IMG/VR virus record: IMGVR_UViG_3300042923_000407
Span: 1 to 47,314 of that record
DNA from: a virus
DNA: 47,314 bases
Reading direction: 5' to 3' (one strand)
This document shows positions 6,760 to 14,100 of the stretch, one piece after another. Position 1 is the first letter of the stretch. Each line of letters starts with the position of its first letter. The position numbers and the translations under genes are program-made. The notes below the pieces were generated by a model. It saw nothing but the letters and a program-made list of their open reading frames with translations. It was not told the origin of the DNA and did not search any database.

Positions 6760-7612
6760 GTTCTTCCGCCTCCCTAATTTTTCTCATCGCTCGTTCGTTC
6801 TGGATTTCTTGGCGAGATCGAAAATCTTTGACACGAGAACCTCCAAGGGCGACTGACCCCGCCGACGGCACGACAGGAGAAGTTATGGACGTGTCCACTT
6901 GTGTCTTGATCCACTCGTCATAGCAGCGAGGGATGCAGTAGCTTACATTTCGAATCTCGTCTCTAACATGTTTCGGCTTATACTCTGCGAAAGACTTGTC
7001 GATACTTCTCTTCACGATGTCCAGAGGGATTCCTGACGCTACCAGTTTCTTAATTTCGTCGTAGTCGTTTAAGCTGACTTGAAATCCCTTGCCTCGCTTG
7101 ACGATGAAGTATGACTCGATTTCTTGTGTTCGTCGCAGAATTTCTTCCGGGTCAGTAATAATAGCAGCATTGTGTATCTCTGTAATATCTTTATTAGATA
7201 GGAAGACTTCTTCCTGTTGATAGGAAGTTTTCTTCTCATCCAGACAGGAAGTTTTCTTCCCATCTGTTACAGATAGGAAGTTTTCTTCCTGTCTTTTTTT
7301 GTATTTTTTTGAGTTCTTGACAGAGAAAATCAAACCGTACGGCGCCCTAGTTACACGGATGTAATCATGGTCTTCCAAAGTCTTTATCCATGAGGTTATT
7401 GTCCGTCTAGTCACTCCGAATACTTCAGCTACGTCGTCTAGTTTCAAAGGCTTATTCCCAAGTACAATACCCCACGTAACCCCGTCCCTTTCGACATCCT
7501 TGGTCGTGGAGCTGATGCACCACAGGAAAAGCCAAATTGCTGAACCTATGTTTTGATAGTGTCTTGGCTCCAATAACCCCGAATACGTTGGAAAGGGGTA
7601 ACTATCGGGCAT
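6707..7612 (-). CDS. Phage replication initiator (winged-helix) protein
   Basis: A 301-residue protein with an N-terminal winged-helix region (residues 20-95), including LKLDDVAEVFGVTRRTITSW as the recognition helix area. A low-complexity linker (about 100-145) follows and then a C-terminal helical domain. This is the layout of lambda O and SPP1 G38P-type initiators that bind origin repeats. The linker is encoded by four DNA repeats (7200-7290), the same trick seen in lambda, where the origin lies inside gene O. The C-terminus is very basic and would suit contacts with the loader or DNA. Confidence 0.8.
   Translation of the reverse strand: MPDSYPFPTYSGLLEPRHYQNIGSAIWLFLWCISSTTKDVERDGVTWGIVLGNKPLKLDDVAEVFGVTRRTITSWIKTLEDHDYIRVTRAPYGLIFSVKNSKKYKKRQEENFLSVTDGKKTSCLDEKKTSYQQEEVFLSNKDITEIHNAAIITDPEEILRRTQEIESYFIVKRGKGFQVSLNDYDEIKKLVASGIPLDIVKRSIDKSFAEYKPKHVRDEIRNVSYCIPRCYDEWIKTQVDTSITSPVVPSAGSVALGGSRVKDFRSRQEIQNERAMRKIREAEERDRSRNQEAVSGYPKLI
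7200..7290. repeat. Four-copy palindromic iterons, candidate replication origin
   Basis: Four copies of AGGAAGTTTTCTTCCT (variants at 7200-7215, 7222-7237, 7246-7261 and 7275-7290), each nearly palindromic, spaced 22, 24 and 29 bases. Just beside them (7291-7320) is a T-rich tract typical of a DNA-unwinding element. The copies are read in different frames of the initiator gene (KKTSCL and KKTSYQ versus EENFLS and EEVFLS), so they are kept at DNA level, not for the protein. This is the lambda-type arrangement of an origin within its initiator gene. Confidence 0.7.
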
Positions 7613-7617
7613 TCACC

Positions 7618-7785
7618 TCATCCCCTTCTCTCACAAAGCACAAATGGCCTTTCCGCCTGCAGAGGACGGTAGTTCGGGTAAGATTTGTTGAGGTATTGAA
7701 TTATGGCTTCCCGCCGTTCCTCTGCGTCGCATATCGCCCATATCGCCTGAGCGATTAAAACCTTGTTTGGCATTTCATCGATCAT
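7618..7785 (-). CDS. Small hypothetical protein
   Basis: A 55-residue protein (MIDEMPNKVLIAQAIWAICD at its start). Its ATG overlaps the RecT stop (ATGA), and its stop lies five bases before the initiator ATG, so it fits exactly between them in the operon. It is probably a compact helical protein. I do not recognise the family. Confidence 0.7.
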   Translation of the reverse strand: MIDEMPNKVLIAQAIWAICDAEERREAIIQYLNKSYPNYRPLQAERPFVLCERRG

Positions 7786-8753
7786 TCTTTTTGCTCTTTA
7801 GCCTGTTCGTTTCCAGCGCCTTCCGCGCTTTCAACCTCGCCCGGATCATCCGATACAACCCTGTAATCAACGTCGAAAATGTTATCCGACTCGATACCGT
7901 TACCTTTACGTGGCTTCAGAACTGCCTCATCCATGGCGAGTTTTTCCTGTATTTCGATGCTGATCGGCATGTACTTTGACATTTCCTTGATGCATGTCTT
8001 CTTACACATGCTCTCGAAATGATCAGCCCAAGGACCAGTCAATTTGCCTTGATATTTCGATTTTGAAAATTTGTTTGCATGCAGCAGGCATTGCTCACTC
8101 GTCATTGTCGTGAAATCGAACGATCCGTCCTTTAATCGATAGGCCGAATAGTAACGGACAGGCTTACCTTGATCCTGTGGGTTCCGTCCCTTTATTTCTG
8201 CGATCGCTTCGGATATCATCAATTCCATGAAGCTGTCCGTTCTGTCTGGGACGAAGCTCTCCAGCAAGTGCAGCATATCGAAAGGAACATGTACGAGGCG
8301 CTTGTCTTCTCCCTTGATGTAGACGAACAGGTCGTTCTCGTACACGGTCTCGGCATAGATTTTCGAAACGTCCCCGGTGCGTCGAATCAAATCAATCTGC
8401 CCCTTATATCCAATCTGGAACTGGCATTCCATTACGCCGGTCTTATTATTGAAGAAAGGAACAAGGTAAGCATGCCCGATCAGATTGGGTTCAAGGCCAA
8501 GCGTCGCACAATTCATGACTGCCCCGACGATAGATGCCGGAGTGCATTCGGCAAGTTTCGGCGCTCTGCTTATGGCCGTAAGAGTGATCCGAGCGAGTCG
8601 CTCGGGCGTCATATGTTTCGGTACAAGGGATTTAATAGCGGCGAAGTTGTCGGCCAGTTCCCTCTTGATTACGGCGTTGAAGTTTTCTGTCTTGGTCTGT
8701 GTCTTATTGGATAACTTGTTCATGATATCCGTTTGATCGACTTTGCCACCCAT
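7782..8753 (-). CDS. recT: RecT family single-strand annealing protein
   Basis: A 323-residue annealing recombinase. The family core is clear: MTPERLARITLTAISRAPKL (48-67), MNCATLGLEPN, then GHAYLVPFFNN and CQFQIGYKGQIDLIRRTG (about 110-135). The C-terminus is acidic and disordered, as in RecT. It anneals complementary single strands exposed by the neighbouring YqaJ exonuclease, giving the phage its own recombination system. Its start overlaps the exonuclease stop (TAATG). Confidence 0.95.
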   Translation of the reverse strand: MGGKVDQTDIMNKLSNKTQTKTENFNAVIKRELADNFAAIKSLVPKHMTPERLARITLTAISRAPKLAECTPASIVGAVMNCATLGLEPNLIGHAYLVPFFNNKTGVMECQFQIGYKGQIDLIRRTGDVSKIYAETVYENDLFVYIKGEDKRLVHVPFDMLHLLESFVPDRTDSFMELMISEAIAEIKGRNPQDQGKPVRYYSAYRLKDGSFDFTTMTSEQCLLHANKFSKSKYQGKLTGPWADHFESMCKKTCIKEMSKYMPISIEIQEKLAMDEAVLKPRKGNGIESDNIFDVDYRVVSDDPGEVESAEGAGNEQAKEQKE

Positions 8754-9622
8754 TACTCGTCACCTCCGACAACCCGGAAGGTACGGGATTTTGAACCCGT
8801 TTTCCAAGTGAACCGCAAGTCTCCTTGGAAATAGGCTCTTTCCGCCTCTCCCATGAATCCTTTGATTTGATTTTTCGCCGTTTCCTCTTGCTCTGTTGCT
8901 TTCTTCTTTACCTCTCTAGCCTCAAATAGCGACTGCATGACCGGATACGCTTCCTCGGGCAATTCTATTGATTTCGAGGCATCCGATTGCGGGTATTGTT
9001 CTTTGAGATAATCTGTATCCTGATGCGAGAAAGCCGGCGGAACCTTTGACATTACATGTTCGTTCCAAAATCCGCCTTCAATTTCAATTAGCTTATCTAT
9101 TAAATCGTCGTTTCGTTCAATGACGCGCCATTGTAAATCCCATCCACCTATCAGAACGGCGATAAACCACCGTTCAGCTCCGGTAACGGCCATGTAATGG
9201 TTACACTGGAGGACGTATTCCCGTGGCGCCTGTGTGCCACTCCAGTCCTCACGGCAGTATTCCGAAGTGTTTTTGCACTCGAGCCCTGCCTTCTGGCCAA
9301 CGACCCATCGATCGATGTTTGCCAGCATATAGGGGTGCTTTGGATGTTGCAGCAAAGCATTCCGTTTAGCGACCTTGTATCCCGTCTCTTCAGCAAACCA
9401 GTCGGCCACAATCGGTTCCAGCATCCGGCCGGCTTTCATTTTCGGGTTATCTTCTAAAGGTGGAATCTCCCCCAGCTTGTCCAGGTAGACATTCATAGGT
9501 GACTTGTACCTGCTCATGTTGCAGATCGCAGCTACATCGGATCCGCCGATCCCTCTTTGGCGCCATTGCAGCCACTCTTCATGGCTCAATTTCTTTGTAT
9601 CGACAAGTCGTAATGCTTGCAT
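8753..9622 (-). CDS. YqaJ/lambda-exonuclease family recombinase
   Basis: A 289-residue 5'-3' exonuclease that resects double-strand ends for RecT. The N-terminal RGIGGSDVAAICNMSRYKSP is the family signature. The active-site residues are visible as Glu69 (EPIVADWF), Asp104 (NIDRW) and the ExK motif LECKN (Glu115, Lys117). An upstream ATG at 9637 falls inside the ribosome-binding site GAGGAGGAAGAAC, so the ATG at 9622 is the true start. It is coupled to recT. Confidence 0.93.
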   Translation of the reverse strand: MQALRLVDTKKLSHEEWLQWRQRGIGGSDVAAICNMSRYKSPMNVYLDKLGEIPPLEDNPKMKAGRMLEPIVADWFAEETGYKVAKRNALLQHPKHPYMLANIDRWVVGQKAGLECKNTSEYCREDWSGTQAPREYVLQCNHYMAVTGAERWFIAVLIGGWDLQWRVIERNDDLIDKLIEIEGGFWNEHVMSKVPPAFSHQDTDYLKEQYPQSDASKSIELPEEAYPVMQSLFEAREVKKKATEQEETAKNQIKGFMGEAERAYFQGDLRFTWKTGSKSRTFRVVGGDE

Positions 9623-9708
9623 GTTCTTCCTCCTCATATTGATTTTTCAAGGTTCATCGGTTATGATTGCGGTAACATTTGATTTACAACGGCCCGTTGC
9701 CAGACGGG

Positions 9709-9834
9709 TCATTTTTCTTTTTTCTCGGTCATTGCCTTCTCGGCTTCTTGCGTCTTTCGCAAGCAAACCGGACCCATTCCGGCCTTTTGGCTGCTTTCTG
9801 TCTTCAAGACTCTGTTACAACGGGAGCAAATCAT
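9709..9834 (-). CDS. Tiny zinc-binding protein
   Basis: A 41-residue product, MICSRCNRVLKTESSQKAGM then GPVC, with a CxxC pair and a GPxC end, typical of the small zinc-finger proteins (DUF6011-like) of Firmicutes phages. GGGAGG lies eight bases before the ATG. The gene is followed by a short hairpin (CCCGT/ACGGG, 9692-9707). The role is unknown, perhaps a regulatory adaptor. Confidence 0.7.
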   Translation of the reverse strand: MICSRCNRVLKTESSQKAGMGPVCLRKTQEAEKAMTEKKEK

Positions 9835-9943
9835 CCTTCGTTCCTCCCTTCATATGTAGTAGCAAGATGTCAGCTCGCGTGAATCGGTTTTCGCTGACAA
9901 TCTCTCCGTTCGCGTTTCTCTTGCTGCGGTATCCCGCGACCAT
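9815..9943 (-). CDS. Possible small basic protein
   Basis: A 42-codon frame starting MVAGYRSKRNANGEIVSENR and overlapping the next small gene by 20 bases. The frame stays open upstream to 10005 with a basic N-terminus (SPPRRGRNLP) but without a normal start codon there, and no clear ribosome-binding site precedes the ATG. The composition looks protein-like; the start and reality are uncertain. Confidence 0.35.
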   Translation of the reverse strand: MVAGYRSKRNANGEIVSENRFTRADILLLHMKGGTKDDLLPL

Positions 9944-9995
9944 CCCGGCCGTAGCCGGTAGGTTTCGTCCGCGCCGCGGCGGACTCTTCAGGCGG

Positions 9996-10262
9996 TTATA
10001 ATTTTTGATTTACCGAACGCTCGTTCTGTGATAATATGGATTTAACTAATTCCTTTATTTGGACTCCGCGTTTCGTCCGGCCTGCCCGCCGGGCGTTTTT
10101 CATTTCTTCTTTCGCGAATCGCTTCATTGCCTCCAGGTAAGAAACCGCATAGGCAAGCTTCCCGGGCTTGATGATCTCTGGATTTCGCCGGATCATTTTC
10201 AGGTTACGTGGGGCATTCTTGCCGGCATTTAATGCGTCAGCCCTCATTTGCTCGATAGACAT
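9996..10262 (-). CDS. Small basic hypothetical protein
   Basis: An 88-residue lysine- and arginine-rich helical protein (MSIEQMRADALNAGKNAPRN at its start, KNARRAGRTKRGVQIKEL later). AGGAGG sits eight bases before the ATG. It is likely a nucleic-acid-binding protein of the early operon, but the family is not recognised. Confidence 0.7.
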   Translation of the reverse strand: MSIEQMRADALNAGKNAPRNLKMIRRNPEIIKPGKLAYAVSYLEAMKRFAKEEMKNARRAGRTKRGVQIKELVKSILSQNERSVNQKL

Positions 10263-10274
10263 CCTTCCGACCTC

Positions 10275-10781
10275 CTACTTCATATATTTACTGGCCCTTA
10301 GTTTAGCCCGGTGCTCTTTCCACATTGCCAGCCATGAGAATGTGTAAGCCTTACACAGCACCGCGACGTAATGGGTTAATGCGGTTATGGCCTCTATACT
10401 CTCCACGATGGCTATCCGAATAGCCGCCATGTCATTCTCGCAAAGCTGGTCCTTTCGCTTGGTGATCGGCACGGCTCGTATTGCTGCGTCCGCCTCGCTC
10501 ACTTCCTCTATCGTCTTAAGCTGTACCGTCGATGGATGAAGGTCGGCGTTGTTGAGATACGGTACGCTAGCGTCCCCGGCCACTTCCTCATGAGCTGCCA
10601 GCGTCAAAACCGGATCGTCGTAATAACTAACCGTACTGCGCATAACGTCTTTCGGGGCTTTCCGTGTTCCCTTTATGTACTTGCTGATCGATGAATTGCT
10701 GACGGCTGCCACTTTAGCGGGTGCTTCCTGCGTCTCATTTCGGTCTATAATCAGTTGTCCTAGTGCTTGTCCAAATCCCAC
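10275..10781 (-). CDS. XRE-type helix-turn-helix regulator
   Basis: The N-terminus (GFGQALGQLIIDRNETQEAP, then SNSSISKYIKGTRKAP) is an XRE/Cro helix-turn-helix. The C-terminal 90 residues are helical with no known ligand domain. AAGGAGG stands ten bases before the GTG used here; an ATG at 10805 is in frame but precedes that site. It lies early in the leftward operon and may tune early or middle transcription. Phage-encoded HTH proteins of this size occur in Paenibacillus phages, but its targets cannot be deduced. Confidence 0.7.
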   Translation of the reverse strand: MGFGQALGQLIIDRNETQEAPAKVAAVSNSSISKYIKGTRKAPKDVMRSTVSYYDDPVLTLAAHEEVAGDASVPYLNNADLHPSTVQLKTIEEVSEADAAIRAVPITKRKDQLCENDMAAIRIAIVESIEAITALTHYVAVLCKAYTFSWLAMWKEHRAKLRASKYMK

Positions 10782-10816
10782 TTGTTTGGGGCCTCCTTTG
10801 TCCATTTCAGGTAGTT

Positions 10817-10945
10817 CTATTGGACACGAGGCTGATGTATGATGTTCTTGTGAGTAGTTCTTCCTCGCAAAGTCCCCGAACGATATACCCGTCTTACTTC
10901 CCCATACTGCCCGCCGCCACGTCCCCGGCTGCGGGCCTCCTTCAT
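10817..10945 (-). CDS. Possible small arginine-rich protein
   Basis: A 42-codon frame (MKEARSRGRGGGQYGEVRRV at its start) filling the gap between two early genes. Only a weak GGTAGG precedes the ATG, and the Arg/Gly composition could arise by chance in GC-rich sequence. It is listed because the gap is otherwise empty. Confidence 0.28.
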   Translation of the reverse strand: MKEARSRGRGGGQYGEVRRVYRSGTLRGRTTHKNIIHQPRVQ

Positions 10946-10947
10946 TC

Positions 10948-11160
10948 CTACCTAACCCAATCCGATAACGGCATCATCTTGGGCTCGCCGTATTCCTGCT
11001 TTTCCAATCTGTGAATCGCATCGACGAGCGCCTTGCACTCGCCGTAATACGGACATTCTGATAGCTTCTTGTATTCCCCGCGGCCTCCGCGCCACTCGGC
11101 ACGGAGCCAGCCGAGGTAAGAGTGAAAAAATCCCTGTAGTGATTCGATAGCGTGTTCCAT
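10948..11160 (-). CDS. Small hypothetical protein
   Basis: A 70-residue protein starting MEHAIESLQGFFHSYLGWLR, with two cysteines in CPYYGEC and a C-terminal helix ending LSDWVR. AAAGGAAT lies before the ATG. It belongs to the early leftward operon. The family is not recognised; the CPYYGEC pair might bind metal. Confidence 0.62.
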   Translation of the reverse strand: MEHAIESLQGFFHSYLGWLRAEWRGGRGEYKKLSECPYYGECKALVDAIHRLEKQEYGEPKMMPLSDWVR

Positions 11161-11237
11161 GTCGTATTCCTTTCTGGAGGAAACCGATGACTGAAATTGA
11201 TATCCAGCGTATCTGCGAACAACTTAAGGTCGATCTT

Positions 11238-11555
11238 TCACGCTGCTCCGCCGGGCCTCTTCTTATGCCATCTGTCACCTGCATTACGATCCACCCATTC
11301 GGTATGACTTTCCAGCCATTGCAATAATAGATGGGTCAGAATACGTGGTTGCCCTAATTCGCGAATTACCGGGAAATCTTCCCGATTGAGCAACTCAGCA
11401 GCTTTTGTAGACCCAATATCCAACATCTCTTGAAACTGAGATTTTGTAAGCAATGGTGGGAGGTTATTTACGAATGCATGTTTTTCAATGGCTTTATCTA
11501 TTGCTTCATTTATCGAACGTTGAAGCTGCTCGATATCGATCTCGACTTTGAACAT
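11238..11555 (-). CDS. Excisionase-like helix-turn-helix protein
   Basis: A 105-residue protein. An N-terminal helix (IEQLQRSINEAIDKAIEKH) is followed by a MerR/Xis-like domain, LLTKSQFQEMLDIGSTKAAE, then FPVIRELGQPRILTHLL and a C-terminal WLESHTEW. This layout is common in the second gene after the Cro-like gene in Firmicutes phages, where it acts as an early DNA-binding regulator or excisionase partner of the integrase. Function is inferred from the fold and position. Confidence 0.72.
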   Translation of the reverse strand: MFKVEIDIEQLQRSINEAIDKAIEKHAFVNNLPPLLTKSQFQEMLDIGSTKAAELLNREDFPVIRELGQPRILTHLLLQWLESHTEWVDRNAGDRWHKKRPGGAA

Positions 11556-11570
11556 TAGGATTTCACCTCC

Positions 11571-11771
11571 TTATGCTGATTGTTCATTGCTATCCAACAA
11601 TTCCGCTATGGAAACGCCGAATGCCGAAGCTAGTTTGTTCATGGTGGTAAGTGTCGGCTGTTTTAATCCTGCTTCTAAGTAATTTATGAATGACTGGGAC
11701 ACACCAGATTGTCGAGATAGTTCCATCTGGGACCACCGACGCTGTTCTCGAAGTTCCCTTAATCTTTTCAC
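11571..11771 (-). CDS. Cro-like XRE regulator
   Basis: A 66-residue single-domain helix-turn-helix protein (RELREQRRWSQMELSRQSGV, then SQSFINYLEAG and KPTLTTMNKLASAFGVS). It is the first gene leftward of the switch, divergent from the repressor, the place of Cro. The frame opens at 11786, but GGAGG eight bases before the GTG at 11769-11771 supports this start. It probably binds the same TCTATTGATAT operators to shut off the lysogeny promoter. Confidence 0.85.
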   Translation of the reverse strand: MKRLRELREQRRWSQMELSRQSGVSQSFINYLEAGLKQPTLTTMNKLASAFGVSIAELLDSNEQSA

Positions 11772-11793
11772 CTTCATCACCTCCATTGATTAC

Positions 11794-11822
11794 ATTCTAT
11801 ATCTATTGATATATATTGTCAA
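11794..11822 (-). promoter_or_regulatory. Early leftward promoter
   Basis: On the minus strand the sequence reads TTGACA, 17 bases, TAGAAT: a near-consensus sigma-A promoter pointing at the Cro-like gene and the whole early operon. The first operator copy (11802-11812) lies in the spacer and the second (11824-11834) abuts the -35, so repressor binding would block it. Confidence 0.8.
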
Positions 11823-11875
11823 CTCTATTGATATAATTATTTTGTTTTTCCAATATGTTATAATCTCTATTGAGA
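11802..11875. promoter_or_regulatory. Three repressor/Cro operators
   Basis: TCTATTGATAT occurs at 11802-11812 and 11824-11834, and TCTATTGAGAT at 11865-11875. Each is the core of a dyad with a TATT centre: TATC-TATT-GATA at the first and ATCTC-TATT-GAGAT at the third are perfect. A weaker relative (TCCATTGATTA) lies near 11782. Two copies straddle the leftward promoter, and one follows the -10 of the rightward promoter, a lambda-like switch. Confidence 0.75.
11856..11864 (+). promoter_or_regulatory. Repressor promoter (extended -10)
   Basis: TGTTATAAT is an extended -10 element; no good -35 is present, as expected for this class. Transcription would start just at the third operator (11865-11875) and run into the repressor gene, so the operator allows autoregulation or Cro shut-off. 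Confidence 0.6.
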
Positions 11876-11899
11876 TACACCCGATATGGAGTGGTTTTT

Positions 11900-12400
11900 G
11901 TGGATTTTGCAAAACGATTAATTCATTTTCGAGAAGCCAATGGTTTAAGCAAGAACCAGCTTTCAATAAAGTCCGGCGTTTCCCAACCTTACATCGGTGA
12001 TATTGAATCTGGGAAAAAGAAACCCACTATCGATACGATCGAACGGTTATGCGATGCTCTTGGAGTAACACTAGCTCAATTTTTTAACGATCTCGATGAT
12101 TCCTTGCCAATGGATGTACAACAACTCATTGAGACAACAAAAAAACTCCCGCCCGAAGAACGGAAGGCATTGAACGAATATCTGAAAATACGACTCGCAC
12201 AAACTGAAGAACAAATTATGGAACATGAAACACCTGCTCCCGCCAAAAAGAAACTTCCCGACTTTGGAAATATCAGCGTTGCTGCCAAAGGCGGCCTTAA
12301 TAAAGAAGACCTGACAGATGAGAAAATAGAACAAATCGAAAAGGAACTGAACGAGTTCAAGGAACGTAAAAAGAAGTGGAAGGAATTGCACGGGGAGTAA
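11900..12400 (+). CDS. CI-like phage repressor
   Basis: A 166-residue protein with an N-terminal XRE helix-turn-helix (RLIHFREANGLSKNQLSIKS, then GVSQPYIGDIESGKKKPTID and LCDALGVTLAQFF). A linker and helical C-terminus follow, with a KKLPPEERKALNEYLKIR helix and a coiled-coil tail. No S24 self-cleavage domain is present, so it should not be cut by RecA directly; the ImmA-like peptidase two genes downstream is the likely inactivator. A TTG at 11870 is in frame, but GGAG eight bases before the GTG at 11900 fits better. It divergently faces the Cro-like gene. Confidence 0.82.
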   Translation: MDFAKRLIHFREANGLSKNQLSIKSGVSQPYIGDIESGKKKPTIDTIERLCDALGVTLAQFFNDLDDSLPMDVQQLIETTKKLPPEERKALNEYLKIRLAQTEEQIMEHETPAPAKKKLPDFGNISVAAKGGLNKEDLTDEKIEQIEKELNEFKERKKKWKELHGE

Positions 12401-12414
12401 AGAGGGGGGTCAAA

Positions 12415-12969
12415 GTGGCAGAAGATAAGGATTATCGTGATCGTTGGAACGAGAAAAAAGATAGTCGAAAAGTTGGCGACGGAAGAGTATTTCGGAACAT
12501 TGGAAAAATAGTAAGCGGATTCTTACCTGTTATTTTAATCATTATCCTTTTTAATTCTTGTCGAAGTGAAGGCGAGAATGTATCAACACAAGCGACAAAA
12601 ATAGCAACAACTTATGCGATTGGACAAAAGGTTGCTTTCAGTGGATTAGATTACACAGTAACATCAGTTGAGCCACTTCAAAATAATGACGGCAGTTTTA
12701 TTCGTGTGAATTTTAAAGCAAAGAACACTGGAAGAGAATCAGTTAATGTTTCCAATGGAATGATAATTCTAATTGACCATAAGAATAGACAATATGAAAG
12801 CGAAATTGTTGGAAGTAGTTTTCCGGGCTCCATGAACCCTGGTATCGAAAAATCCGGGCATGCTTTATATGAGGTGCCTGCAGAGGATCTCGAGTTTCGT
12901 ATAGGAGTTCGAAAAGATATGTTTGATTTTGGTGGTGCAGACTACAAGTTTATTAAAGTAAATAAGTGA
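12415..12969 (+). CDS. Membrane-anchored DUF4352-like protein
   Basis: A 184-residue protein with a charged N-terminus, one membrane segment (about 30-47, VSGFLPVILIIILF) and an outside beta-sandwich (YAIGQKVAFSGLDYTVTSVE onward) that matches the DUF4352/telokin-like fold. GAGGGGGGTCAAA precedes the GTG. It lies inside the lysogeny operon, so it is likely expressed from the prophage: a lysogenic conversion or superinfection-exclusion candidate. A Cys follows the membrane segment (NSCRS), but a lipobox is not clear. Confidence 0.72.
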   Translation: MAEDKDYRDRWNEKKDSRKVGDGRVFRNIGKIVSGFLPVILIIILFNSCRSEGENVSTQATKIATTYAIGQKVAFSGLDYTVTSVEPLQNNDGSFIRVNFKAKNTGRESVNVSNGMIILIDHKNRQYESEIVGSSFPGSMNPGIEKSGHALYEVPAEDLEFRIGVRKDMFDFGGADYKFIKVNK

Positions 12970-12971
12970 AT

Positions 12972-12996
12972 TAGCCCATTTGGGCTTTTATTTTCA
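12972..12996 (+). terminator. Rho-independent terminator after DUF4352 gene
   Basis: The hairpin AGCCCATTTGGGCT is followed by TTTATTTT, directly after the stop codon. It would separate the repressor transcript from the downstream ImmA-like gene, which then needs its own promoter and has a LexA box. Confidence 0.75.
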
Positions 12997-13005
12997 AATA
13001 AAATA

Positions 13006-13019
13006 CGAACACATGTTCA
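13006..13019. promoter_or_regulatory. LexA (DinR) box upstream of ImmA-like gene
   Basis: CGAACACATGTTCA matches the Firmicutes LexA consensus CGAACRNRYGTTYC at 13 of 14 positions. It sits 13 bases before the ImmA-like ATG and just after a terminator, so it can control that gene on its own. This would place the gene under the host SOS response. Confidence 0.7.
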
Positions 13020-13032
13020 CATCGGAGGGCGT

Positions 13033-13641
13033 ATGGATCTATCATTCTATCAACCCAGCGATATGGAAAAATGGATTTCATCGATTTACCAAAAAAACAG
13101 AATTTATTATGCTTCAGATCTAGAGATTGACCGAATCACTACAATCTTTCCTGCCGATGTCCAAGCGCATCCCGAGGAAACTAAATTGTACTGGGATGGT
13201 GAATACGCTTTAATTTATTTATACGCTTATCTTAGCGAAAAAGAGAAGCGCGGGGATTTTTTCCATGAAATCAGCCATGTTATAAGACATATCGGCAATC
13301 AATACAACATGCCACAATCATTTACCGATCTACAGGAAATGCAAGCTAACCAATTACAACTTTATGTAGCATTGCCTTACTATATGCTTCAAGAATACAT
13401 AGAAGAATACCATACAATACAAGCTCTACAAAAGACTTTAGAAGAAGAATTCCGCTTACCAGAATCGCTGGTCAAAAGGAGACTGCAGCATATCGAAAAC
13501 CGGATATACTGGGAACGTCGAAACCAAATAGATAGGCAGCCTATCCCTAAGACGGTTATTACAGCAGAACACGTCAAACGGGTACAAGAGGAATGGGGAC
13601 GCAAACGACGAGAGAAAGAAGAACGAGAGAGGATGATATAA
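13033..13641 (+). CDS. ImmA/IrrE-like metallopeptidase
   Basis: A 202-residue protein with the zinc motif HEISH (78-82) in FFHEISHVIRHIG and a downstream acidic helix (FTDLQEMQANQLQLYVALP) that supplies the third ligand. ImmA in ICEBs1 cleaves the XRE repressor ImmR; this one probably cleaves the repressor encoded two genes upstream. The C-terminus is a charged helix. GGAGGGCGT precedes the ATG. The LexA box in front suggests that DNA damage raises the peptidase and so triggers induction. Confidence 0.82.
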   Translation: MDLSFYQPSDMEKWISSIYQKNRIYYASDLEIDRITTIFPADVQAHPEETKLYWDGEYALIYLYAYLSEKEKRGDFFHEISHVIRHIGNQYNMPQSFTDLQEMQANQLQLYVALPYYMLQEYIEEYHTIQALQKTLEEEFRLPESLVKRRLQHIENRIYWERRNQIDRQPIPKTVITAEHVKRVQEEWGRKRREKEERERMI

Positions 13642-13684
13642 AACGGCTCCTAAAATATCAGTTTATTATGAGGAAGACACGGCA

Positions 13685-14095
13685 ATGGACATTATGGTAC
13701 CTCAGAAAATGATAATTTGGTTCGGGCGCGATGTCATTCAATGGGACAAGTCTAACTTTTATTTAGCCCTGAGGGCTCCATTTAAGCGATTTAAAGCCGA
13801 AGACTTCAACACAGATACATTGAGTATTTCTATCGAACAGGCGGATATGGTGCGCAATTTTACGCGCGAGGCGAAATATGGTCCAACACTCGGAATCCAT
13901 ATGCCTTATGTTGTTGGTCGGATGGAAAAAAGGAAGTCCGACAAGCTCAAAGAACTACGTAAAAACGGCATCGATGATTTCTTCATCGACGAAGAATACG
14001 AATACACCAGCGCTGAACAGTTTATTCTCCAGATACCGGACATTGAAGTAGTTATGCAAATGAATATTGGACAGTTTTATGATTGGAGGTCATAG
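13685..14095 (+). CDS. Hypothetical protein of the lysogeny module
   Basis: A 136-residue protein between the ImmA-like and integrase genes (MDIMVPQKMIIWFGRDVIQW at its start). GAGGAAG lies nine bases before the ATG. It has a mixed alpha/beta look, a basic helix (MEKRKSDKLKELRKN) and no known motif. It is probably co-transcribed with the peptidase and therefore SOS-linked; the stop lies five bases before the integrase ATG. The family is not recognised. Confidence 0.65.
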   Translation: MDIMVPQKMIIWFGRDVIQWDKSNFYLALRAPFKRFKAEDFNTDTLSISIEQADMVRNFTREAKYGPTLGIHMPYVVGRMEKRKSDKLKELRKNGIDDFFIDEEYEYTSAEQFILQIPDIEVVMQMNIGQFYDWRS

Positions 14096-14100
14096 ATCAT

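Noticed and set aside
7200-7290. Iteron cluster as a CRISPR array
   Set aside because: Repeats are 16 bases, palindromic and spaced by only 6-13 bases inside a coding gene; no CRISPR-like spacers or cas genes.
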